Source of the DNA: a bacterium
GTDB taxonomy: Bacteria > T1Sed10-126
Length of the DNA stretch: 11,577 bases
Assembly (NCBI GenBank): GCA_003557545.1
Contig: PWOD01000070.1
Location: 1-11,577 of the forward strand
Reading direction: 5' to 3'
Shown here in pieces: positions 5,625 through 11,577 of this stretch. Under the pieces are notes generated by a model. That model was not told where the DNA came from. It ran no database searches and saw only the letters and a list, made by a program, of their open reading frames with translations. A program made the translations under genes and the position numbers. The first letter of the stretch is position 1. Each line of letters opens with the position of its first letter.

Positions 5625-7487
5625 ATGCCGGATATAAAAGCTGAAAATGTTAGCAAAAGTTATGCGGACGATGAGATTGCTCTGGATAGTGTTTCATTAA
5701 TTGCCGGCACTGGTCTGATTACCGGCCTGGTTGGCCCCGACGGTGCCGGCAAGACGACCTTGATGAAAATAATTGCCGGTGTTCTCTGGCCTGATGAGGG
5801 TGATCTGCAGGTTGGTGATATAGATGTCCTTCAAAAACCCGAAAAAATCAAGGCAAATATTGGCTTTATGCCCCAGGGACTGGGTGCGGCCCTGTACGAC
5901 CGGCTTTCTATTCGGGAAAATATGGAGTTTGTTCGTGATTTACGGGGTCTGGATGAGTCTTCTTACCAGGAACAGATTCGTCCCCTGTTGAAATTAACCC
6001 GTCTTGAAAAATTTACCGAGCGTCGTGCCGGGCAGCTCTCCGGTGGCATGCGTCAGAAGTTGGCGCTTATTCTTTCCGTGCTTCATTACCCCGACGTATT
6101 GCTCCTTGACGAACCGACAACCGGGATTGACCCCCTGTCGCGCCAGGAGTTCTGGAGTTTGATAGCCCGTCTGCGTGAGGACCGTGATCTGACTGTTCTC
6201 GTTTGTACAGCCAACCTTGAGGAAGCCGAACGCTGCTCAGAAGTATCTCTTTTTCATGAAGGAAAGATCAGAAAACGCGGATCTCCGGCCCAGTTGAAGC
6301 AAGAACTTTCGGGGCAGGTATATAGGATTGAATATCCCACCGGAAAAGCGCTGCCTCGGGTTAAAGTAGAGCAGGAGGCACTGGATTTTTATCGGGACGG
6401 TCATTATCTGCGGTTGCGGAAACTGAAAGATAGTAAGTTTCCTGACACAATCTCCGATTATGATTGGCAAGCTGTAGACGCCACCGTAGAAGATGTTATG
6501 CGCTCTGTCGTTTCCCGGACGGAGTTGCCCCCATTACCTGCTGTTAATGGGGATAAATCGATAGGTGCAGAAATTAATTTCAAACAGCTGACTAAACAGT
6601 TTGGTAGTTTTACTGCCGTTAACGAAGTAAGTGGGCAATTAAACCCGGGCGAGGTTTACGGTCTTCTTGGCCCCAATGGTGCCGGGAAAACCACTTTAAT
6701 AAAGATGATCTGCTGTCTGTTGGAACCAACCTCCGGCCAGGTTTTTGTCGATGATCGTAACGTCTGGGAGGAACGTGAGTGGTTTAAGCGTCAGCTTGGC
6801 TACATGTCCCAGCGGTTTTCTCTCTACCGCGACCTGACTGTGCGTGAGAATATCGAGTTGTACTCGGGGCTTTATGAGGCCGAGCGGGACTTTTCTGAAG
6901 CTCTACTTGAGCGATTTGATCTTGCCGGTTATGAGGGAACTCTTACTGCTGATCTGCCCGGGGGTATGCGCCAGCGTCTTGCACTGACGACGGCGCTTCA
7001 GCATCAGCCCCGGTTTCTCGTTCTGGATGAGCCCACTTCTGGGGTGGATCCGGCGGCGCGCGAGATTTTCTGGGAGACCATAAGACAGACGGCCCAGGAG
7101 CGGGATCTGACCGTTCTCGTGACGACTCACTACTTAAGTGAAGCTGAATATTGTGATCAGTTGGGATTGATGCATGAGGGCGACTGGATCGGTTCCGGTA
7201 GTCCTGGTGAAATTCGCGCCCAGGCGCGGCGCCGGAACGGCGATGTACTCATGGTTCGGGCGGAGCAGTTTCGTGATGCTTCACGTCTGCTGCGCCAGGA
7301 ATTTTCCGATTTAACCGTGATTGGTCGTGATATTCGGATCCGCACCCGCCAGCCTGAAGAGACGGCAAAAGAAGTTAAGGTAATGTTGTCGGAACTTGCT
7401 GGCACGGTGCAGACTGAACCGGCGGAACTGTTGATGGAAGAGGCTTTTATTGATCATATCCGTGCGCACGAGGAGAACAATGTTTAA
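5625..7487 (+). CDS. YbhF-like double ABC ATPase of an ABC-2 exporter
   Basis: This 620-aa cytoplasmic protein has two fused nucleotide-binding domains that would power the permeases encoded just downstream. NBD1 has Walker A GPDGAGKTT (37-45), Q-loop Q84, signature LSGGMRQ (138-144) and Walker B VLLLDEP (158-164). Its switch-loop His is replaced (TAN, N197). NBD2 has Walker A GPNGAGKTT (349-357), Q396, signature LPGGMRQ (444-450, Pro for Ser), Walker B FLVLDEP (464-470) and the normal H502 in VTTHYLSEAE. A linker (about 225-315) separates the domains and a 90-residue C-terminal extension follows. Fused double ATPases beside two ABC-2 permeases and an HlyD protein define the YbhGFSR arrangement; E. 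coli YbhF is somewhat shorter. The ATG at 5625 starts close to the first beta strand. The stop overlaps the next gene by 8 bp, indicating one transcript. Substrate unknown. Confidence 0.93.
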   Translation: MPDIKAENVSKSYADDEIALDSVSLIAGTGLITGLVGPDGAGKTTLMKIIAGVLWPDEGDLQVGDIDVLQKPEKIKANIGFMPQGLGAALYDRLSIRENMEFVRDLRGLDESSYQEQIRPLLKLTRLEKFTERRAGQLSGGMRQKLALILSVLHYPDVLLLDEPTTGIDPLSRQEFWSLIARLREDRDLTVLVCTANLEEAERCSEVSLFHEGKIRKRGSPAQLKQELSGQVYRIEYPTGKALPRVKVEQEALDFYRDGHYLRLRKLKDSKFPDTISDYDWQAVDATVEDVMRSVVSRTELPPLPAVNGDKSIGAEINFKQLTKQFGSFTAVNEVSGQLNPGEVYGLLGPNGAGKTTLIKMICCLLEPTSGQVFVDDRNVWEEREWFKRQLGYMSQRFSLYRDLTVRENIELYSGLYEAERDFSEALLERFDLAGYEGTLTADLPGGMRQRLALTTALQHQPRFLVLDEPTSGVDPAAREIFWETIRQTAQERDLTVLVTTHYLSEAEYCDQLGLMHEGDWIGSGSPGEIRAQARRRNGDVLMVRAEQFRDASRLLRQEFSDLTVIGRDIRIRTRQPEETAKEVKVMLSELAGTVQTEPAELLMEEAFIDHIRAHEENNV

Positions 7488-8640
7488 ACGACTGTGGGCA
7501 GTAATTCTAAAGGAAACCCGGGAATTCGTTCGTGATCCGCTGTACGTTTCACTTGTCGTCATTGGACCCATACTGATGCTGATTATGTTTGGCTACGGGA
7601 TGGATATGGACGTAGAACGGTTGCATATGGTTGCAGTCGACCACGATAATTCGGAATATAGCCGTGAACTGTTGCAGAAATTTCAACATGACGATGTTTT
7701 TGTACTTCAGGAAGTTATCAATTCAGTTGCGAAAGCGGAACAGATGCTTCAAGCAGCCGAGGCTCGTTTCGCCCTGGTGATTCCACCTGATTTTGGTCGC
7801 AAAATATCCCGGGGTGAGCATGCCGAGTTGGAAGCTCTCGCTGAAGCCACCTACACGACTCAGGCCCAGACGGCTCTCGGCTACGCCGAGGCTATTGCTC
7901 AGCAGTATCTTGATCAAATCTGGCGGCGCCGGGGCGGCGCGGGGAATGAGGCGGAGTCTTCCGGGGAAAGCTGGTTGCGTGGACTTCCATTTTCTATCGG
8001 ATTGCAGCATAACGTCTGGTTTAATCCTGATCTGGAGAGTAAAAATTATCTGATTCCCGGCCTCTATGCGATTGTCCTGACCTATTTTCCGGCGGTTATT
8101 GCCTCTTTTATGTTTGTCCGTGAACGGGAGACCGGAACTGACCTTAATTACCTGGCTTCGACCGCTCGCCCCTGGGAAATTGTTCTTGGTAAAGCAATTC
8201 CTTACGGATTAGTAGTTAGTCTGGCTCAGTTCGTATTGGCCGCCATAGCGCTCGGCCTCTTTCAGGTTCGTTTCCAGGGTAGCCTGCTCCTTTTGTTTAT
8301 GGTTGGAACCTTCTATATCTTTTGCACCATTGGACTCGGTCTTTTTATCTCAGTTCTCTGCCGCACCCAAATTTCCGCCCTGATTATTACGGTCATTGCA
8401 GTTCTTATGCCTTCCTTCATGTATTCTGGCTTATACGGACCGGTAGCTCCGGACGAACCGCTTGCTCTGGCGATTTCGCACCTGGTTCCCGCCTATTATT
8501 TTGTTACTATCTGCCGGGGAATTTTTCTCAAAGGACTGGGCCTGACCTATTATGCTTTTGAAATTACCGCGCTGTTTGTTCTTACACTGTTCATCTATGG
8601 GATCACCATATCTGCCTTCCGTAAGAGGCGAAAAAAATGA
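7480..8640 (+). CDS. ABC-2 type permease, YbhS-like
   Basis: This 386-aa inner-membrane permease forms half of the export channel, presumably paired with the product of the next gene. An N-terminal helix follows KETREFVRDP (about residues 21-40). Next comes a large extracytoplasmic domain (about 45-185), including the ALVIPPDF motif (98-105) common to this family. A block of five hydrophobic segments fills the C-terminal half, with the signature RERETGTDLNYL (214-225) preceding PWEIVLGK. ATG 7480 is preferred because GAGGAG (7470-7475) precedes it by four bases and because MFKRLW is a natural permease start; the frame is open further upstream inside the ATPase gene. It overlaps the ATPase stop by 8 bp and the next gene by 4 bp (ATGA), typical of translational coupling. 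Length is close to E. coli YbhS. Confidence 0.9.
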   Translation: MFKRLWAVILKETREFVRDPLYVSLVVIGPILMLIMFGYGMDMDVERLHMVAVDHDNSEYSRELLQKFQHDDVFVLQEVINSVAKAEQMLQAAEARFALVIPPDFGRKISRGEHAELEALAEATYTTQAQTALGYAEAIAQQYLDQIWRRRGGAGNEAESSGESWLRGLPFSIGLQHNVWFNPDLESKNYLIPGLYAIVLTYFPAVIASFMFVRERETGTDLNYLASTARPWEIVLGKAIPYGLVVSLAQFVLAAIALGLFQVRFQGSLLLLFMVGTFYIFCTIGLGLFISVLCRTQISALIITVIAVLMPSFMYSGLYGPVAPDEPLALAISHLVPAYYFVTICRGIFLKGLGLTYYAFEITALFVLTLFIYGITISAFRKRRKK

Positions 8641-9746
8641 TCAAACGTATTCTTACTCTACTGGGCAAGGAGTTTTCACAGCTCCTGCAGGATAAGGCGT
8701 TGCTGGGGATAATTTTGTATGGTTTTACTGTTGCTATTTATACTGCTGCCTCGGTATTTATTTTTGAACCCCGCGAAGCCTCAGTGATCATCCTCGATCA
8801 CAGTCGTAGTGAGGCCAGTCGTGAATTGGCCTATAAATTGCGAGAACCCCATTTTGAAATTCGTGATTTTGTTTCCAGCGAGGCTGACATTGAGCGATAC
8901 CTGACGGAGGAACGGGCTGCCCTTGCTCTTGTTATTCCCCCTGATTTTCAGGAGCGTCTGCCCCGTGGGGATGCACAGGTAGAGCTGGTGCTTGATGGTA
9001 CAATGTCGGTTACAGCAACTATGGCCGCCCAGTTTATTTCCAGTATTGTTCACGATTATAGTGTCCAACTGCGCCGTCGGCACGGAATTGATGCGGCGGG
9101 GCCCACACTGACCGTTCATCCCCGGCCTCTGTTTAATCCTCAACTGAAACATGAGTGGTTTGGCGGTCTGGTTGAGTTTTTGTTTGTAATGACTATTTTT
9201 GGCCTGCTGCTTACTGCTTCCGCCCTTGTACGTGAAAAGGAACATGGTACCCTGGAGCAGCTTGCTGTTAGTCCGGCCAGTCCGTTTGAAATTCTTGTCG
9301 CTAAACTTCTGATGGCCGTAATTGTCTGTCTGGCATTTTCAACTTTGAGCCTTTTTGGCATCATTCAGACCCTGTTCGGCTTTCCGATAAATCAACAGGT
9401 TTTTCTTTTTTACGCTGCTACGGCACTGTTTTTGTTTACTATGTCCGGTCTTGGTGTGGCGATCGCCGCTGTTACGGAGAATATATCGCAGGCGACGCTG
9501 GCCCTGATACTTCTGTTAACGCCAATGCTTTTTCTCTCCGGCGTCGTTATGCCGGTGGAAAACCTGCCCGGTTTTATGTACTGGGGCAGTTATATTTTTC
9601 CCCTTCGCTACTATCTCGAGATCAGTTTGGCGACCCTGGTTCGTGGTGCTGGTTTTTTCGTCGTCGCCCCTCAGCTTCTTTTGATGACAGTTCTCGGTTT
9701 GTTTTTCTTTGTCTTTTCTGTTTATTACTTTCATCGCTCTGTTTGA
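8637..9746 (+). CDS. ABC-2 type permease, YbhR-like
   Basis: This 369-aa inner-membrane permease is a paralogue of the preceding gene and has the same plan. One N-terminal helix (about 22-44) and an extracytoplasmic domain with ALVIPPDF (97-104) come first. A C-terminal block of about five helices (from about 177) follows, with REKEHGTLEQLAVSP (199-213) in the position of the partner's RERETGT motif. The two proteins presumably form a heterodimer driven by the double ATPase. Start ATG 8637 lies in an ATGA overlap with the upstream stop, so translation is coupled. GAGG a few bases earlier may add a ribosome site. Length agrees with E. coli YbhR. It is the last gene of the exporter operon; no outer-membrane channel gene follows. 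Confidence 0.9.
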   Translation: MIKRILTLLGKEFSQLLQDKALLGIILYGFTVAIYTAASVFIFEPREASVIILDHSRSEASRELAYKLREPHFEIRDFVSSEADIERYLTEERAALALVIPPDFQERLPRGDAQVELVLDGTMSVTATMAAQFISSIVHDYSVQLRRRHGIDAAGPTLTVHPRPLFNPQLKHEWFGGLVEFLFVMTIFGLLLTASALVREKEHGTLEQLAVSPASPFEILVAKLLMAVIVCLAFSTLSLFGIIQTLFGFPINQQVFLFYAATALFLFTMSGLGVAIAAVTENISQATLALILLLTPMLFLSGVVMPVENLPGFMYWGSYIFPLRYYLEISLATLVRGAGFFVVAPQLLLMTVLGLFFFVFSVYYFHRSV

Positions 9747-9836
9747 CTTGATATGGACCGTCTTTAACAATTAATCGTTATTTTCAGAGTAGTAGAAAAA
9801 CTTATTTCTGTTATTATTTTTCCGAGGAATTATTAT
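9747..9836. other. Spacer after the exporter operon
   Basis: These 90 AT-rich bases contain a near-palindrome, TAACAATTAATCGTTA, followed by TTTT. It could be a weak terminator or protein-binding site. No strong intrinsic terminator for the exporter operon is visible. Confidence 0.4.
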
Positions 9837-9865
9837 TAGACATCGATTCAATTTTCTGCTATATT
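9837..9865 (+). promoter_or_regulatory. Sigma-70-type promoter of the FecR-domain gene
   Basis: TAGACA (9837-9842) and TATATT (9860-9865) are separated by the ideal 17 bp, each matching the consensus at five of six positions. Predicted initiation near 9872 leaves a leader of about 47 nt before the ATA at 9919. It makes the FecR gene a separate unit from the exporter. Confidence 0.65.
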
Positions 9866-9918
9866 TGAGTGGTGATAGCTGAAAGATAGTTTAATTTCTT
9901 CAGACAGGGGCAGTCAAA

Positions 9919-10890
9919 ATAAAAGTTCAATACAGTCTGTTTGGGATAGCCATTCTAATAGTTGGGTTGTTGGGGATGAGTTCGCCGGCGTGGGGATTTT
10001 TGCAGGTTTATCATCTGGAAGGAACTGCCAGTTACCAGGCGGATCAAACAGCTGAATGGCAGGAGTTGGAAGCCGGTGATACTGTTCCACTGAAAGCTCG
10101 GGTGAACACCTCCGAAGGTGCTTATTTGCAGTTAAACCATACCGGTTCAAATTATTTTCGTTTAAATGAGTTGACCGGGGTCGAGCTGCAGTTGCCTCAG
10201 AACTATTTAGAACTGAGCTATGGTAGTTTTGAAGTTCAACTTGATAGTCCAACCTTTAGTTCGGAAGAAACTCAGTTTAAAGCGCACACCCCCAATGCTA
10301 TCCTTGGGGTACGGGGGACCAGCTTTCAACTTGCCTATGAGCTTGATGATTTGAGCTGGGTTGGTGTTGATACTGGAGAACTGGTTGTGAAGACTACCGA
10401 AGAGGATTACCTGGGGGCAGGCCAGGGGGCGGATGTTGAGCCCCATCCTCAGACTGGTGAACCTCATATTGGCCGGCTGGGGGAGCCCCGGGCAGAGTTG
10501 ACGACGACCTGGCAGCACTGGTCCCGTCGTTATTCTCTGGTGACTGTAACTGACCGGGTTGAGCAGTTGCAGCAGACAATTGAAGGGCTTCAAACAGAAG
10601 CTTCAGAGCTTCAACCCGGTTCCCGATTGCTGGAGTTGGAGCGGGAAATTGCAGTCTTAAAACAACGACTTGAAAATCTCCAGAACCAGCTGCAGAATCA
10701 GCGCCAGGCTTATCAGAATTTTCAGGATAACTATCTGACTTATCGTCAGGAGCTGGCCGAGCGGCGGGCTGATTTTATCGAGCGCCGTAAACAGGCCTTT
10801 AAACAGTTCGAAGAACAGCGACAGGAGCAGTTTGAGGATTATCGTCAGCAGCGTCAGCAGCGTCTCAGGGACCGTCAACGCCGACCTTAA
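9919..10890 (+). CDS. Secreted FecR-domain protein with C-terminal coiled coil
   Basis: This is a 323-aa protein if begun at ATA 9919. Residues 1-26 then form a signal peptide: Lys at position 2, core LFGIAILIVGLLGM, and a likely cut after SSPAWG. A FecR-like beta domain follows (about 50-160): EAGDTVPLKARVNT, a hydrophobic-polar strand pattern, then TPNAILGVRGTSF (124-136) and the closing DTGELVV. The C-terminus (about 211-323) is a continuous Gln/Arg/Glu-rich coiled coil with no membrane helix. FecR domains of this exported kind occur without the sigma factor and TonB receptor of classical FecR and have no single agreed function. The standard start TTG 9967 would remove most of the signal peptide. 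AGGGG (9906-9910) lies exactly eight bases before ATA 9919, and no ATG, GTG or TTG occurs between the upstream stop and 9967, hence the choice made here. Function unknown; envelope location inferred. Confidence 0.8.
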   Translation: MKVQYSLFGIAILIVGLLGMSSPAWGFLQVYHLEGTASYQADQTAEWQELEAGDTVPLKARVNTSEGAYLQLNHTGSNYFRLNELTGVELQLPQNYLELSYGSFEVQLDSPTFSSEETQFKAHTPNAILGVRGTSFQLAYELDDLSWVGVDTGELVVKTTEEDYLGAGQGADVEPHPQTGEPHIGRLGEPRAELTTTWQHWSRRYSLVTVTDRVEQLQQTIEGLQTEASELQPGSRLLELEREIAVLKQRLENLQNQLQNQRQAYQNFQDNYLTYRQELAERRADFIERRKQAFKQFEEQRQEQFEDYRQQRQQRLRDRQRRP

Positions 10891-10908
10891 ACTGTTAGTA
10901 AGTTTTTT

Positions 10909-10933
10909 ATTGAGCTAAATAAACAGGCTCAAT
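10909..10933 (+). terminator. Weak hairpin after the FecR-domain gene
   Basis: ATTGAGC (10909-10915) pairs with GCTCAAT (10927-10933) over an 11-nt loop, about 20 bases past the stop codon. No T-run follows, so it may be a factor-dependent stop, a processing site, or nothing. Confidence 0.3.
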
Positions 10934-10985
10934 CAACTACAATTTTAAAAATATAATCAATCAACCAGTCAGAGGAGTGACACGG

Positions 10986-11225
10986 ATGAAAAAACTCTTT
11001 GTCTACCTAATTATTTTCATTGTCGTGCAGTTTGCTCCGGCGGTTCTGGCTGAAGAAGTAACTGAGATTAGTCCTCTTTATCGGGATGCTGCGTTGATTG
11101 ATTATCAGCGGTCGGGAGCCGATCAATACCTGGTTATTTTAAACAATACTGATTTGAGACTGCGGGGGGAAATCTTCGCTGATCCCAGGTTTGAACCGAG
11201 CGGCACAGGTTGCTCTGTGCGATAG
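10986..11225 (+). CDS. Small exported protein, unknown function
   Basis: This 79-aa protein has a clear signal peptide: MKK, hydrophobic LFVYLIIFIVVQFA, and probable cleavage after VLA (residues 21-23). That leaves a mature chain of about 56 residues beginning EEVTEISPLYRD. Start ATG 10986 is preferred over the in-frame GTG at 10977 because GAGGAG (10972-10977) stands eight bases ahead of the ATG and overlaps the GTG. I do not recognise a family. It follows the FecR-domain gene by about 95 bp in the same direction and a hairpin lies just past its stop, so it may be its own small unit. The C-terminal end SGTGCSVR is abrupt and a G6 run (11164-11169) lies upstream of it, so truncation of a longer ancestor by a frameshift is possible but unproven. 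Confidence 0.7.
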   Translation: MKKLFVYLIIFIVVQFAPAVLAEEVTEISPLYRDAALIDYQRSGADQYLVILNNTDLRLRGEIFADPRFEPSGTGCSVR

Positions 11226-11231
11226 TCCACC

Positions 11232-11271
11232 CTCTCTAATTTTAAGTTAGAGAGAGTTCAAACTGTTTTTT
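11232..11271 (+). terminator. Possible intrinsic terminator after the small exported protein
   Basis: CTCTCTAA (11232-11239) pairs with TTAGAGAG (11247-11254) in a perfect 8-bp stem with a 7-nt loop. A run of six Ts follows at 11266-11271, about eleven bases beyond the stem, further than usual. Confidence 0.5.
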
Positions 11272-11305
11272 GCTTGACTTCACCTTAAGATATAAATAAG
11301 CTTTT

Positions 11306-11577
11306 ATGCTCTGTTCAGTAACTATCAACTGCGTGGATTCTCCGGGGGAAGAGGAGGAGCCAGCCATCAGTTCTGTTCGCAAAATTTCACTTGCCAGATT
11401 TGATCGTCAGATTGTCAATCATATTGTCAGACAGCGGACTGATCAAGTTCAACAGTTTAATATTATTTTGCCTGAGAATGATGCTTCCCTGCGCCAGCGG
11501 ATTGTCCGGGCGCTGGATAAAGCCAGCCAAATAGCCCCTGGTATTGCTTTTTATTCACCGGTACAGTTTGTTGGTCA
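11306..11577 (+). CDS. Partial ORF at the right edge, unrecognised
   Basis: An open frame runs from ATG 11306 to the end of the window (90 full codons) with no stop. An upstream in-frame TAA lies at 11297. It encodes a mostly hydrophilic, helix-prone chain with segments such as RKISLARFDRQIVNHIV and SLRQRIVRALDKASQI. No signal peptide or known domain is recognised in the visible part. The ATG has no ribosome binding site. GTG 11333 also lacks one. The best Shine-Dalgarno run in the region, GAGGAGGAG (11351-11359), stands just before an in-frame ATC (11366), so the true start may be there or further on outside ordinary codon rules. The coding style matches the neighbouring genes. Confidence 0.5.
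   Translation, partial: MLCSVTINCVDSPGEEEEPAISSVRKISLARFDRQIVNHIVRQRTDQVQQFNIILPENDASLRQRIVRALDKASQIAPGIAFYSPVQFVG

Noticed and set aside
8781-9245. 154-codon minus-strand frame inside the YbhR-like gene
   Set aside because: It lies entirely antisense to a well-supported permease gene and resembles no family.
10657-10878. Leucine-rich minus-strand frame opposite the FecR coiled coil
   Set aside because: It is the antisense of a Gln/Glu/Lys-rich coiled coil, which naturally reads as Leu-rich. No ribosome site.
1-11577. CRISPR array, tRNA, rRNA, toxin-antitoxin or phage-defence system
   Set aside because: No regularly spaced direct repeats, no cloverleaf or rRNA segments, and no gene pair with recognised defence or toxin motifs were seen.

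Overview
The window is a piece of bacterial chromosome. It carries a multi-gene ABC-2 type exporter of the YbhG/YbhF/YbhS/YbhR kind that two insertion sequences of one IS4-like type have invaded. Coding regions are visibly richer in G+C than the AT-rich spacers. Shine-Dalgarno sites are strong and purine-rich. An HlyD-type adaptor and a secreted FecR-domain protein suggest a cell with an outer membrane. My best guess is a diderm Firmicute (Halanaerobiales-like) or a proteobacterium of moderate G+C. There is no rRNA, tRNA or taxon-marker gene to settle it.

Layout, left to right. 1-331: AT-rich DNA without a recognisable gene. 332-1919: a complete IS with 18-bp perfect inverted ends and a + strand DDE transposase. 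1920-2746: a long gene-poor spacer holding a G+C-rich, potentially structured island at about 1933-2125 and ending in the exporter's leader. 2747-3850: membrane-anchored HlyD/YbhG-like adaptor. 3909-5428: a second, related but diverged IS in the opposite orientation, flanked by a perfect 9-bp target duplication, which separates the adaptor gene from the rest of its operon. 5625-9746: the tightly overlapping exporter core, with a double ABC ATPase (YbhF-like) followed by two ABC-2 permeases (YbhS- and YbhR-like). 9919-10890: a FecR-domain protein with a signal peptide and a long C-terminal coiled coil, under a good sigma-70-type promoter. 10986-11225: a small exported protein of unknown function. 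11306-11577: an unrecognised ORF that runs off the right edge.

How the genes work together. The adaptor, ATPase and two half-transporter permeases form one efflux machine: the ATPase drives a YbhS/YbhR-type heterodimer in the inner membrane, and the HlyD protein extends it across the envelope. No outer-membrane channel gene is present, so a TolC-like partner would be encoded elsewhere. The substrate cannot be read from the sequence.

Most worth a second look: the IS splitting the exporter operon and its outward-facing hairpin terminator; the shared leader architecture of the two ISs (homopyrimidine tract, then hairpin, then transposase), with a 14-bp repeat that sequesters the ribosome binding site in the first; two genes whose best Shine-Dalgarno site sits before ATA or ATC rather than a standard start codon; and the unexplained G+C-rich island upstream of the adaptor gene. 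I did not find convincing evidence for a wholly new multi-gene system.
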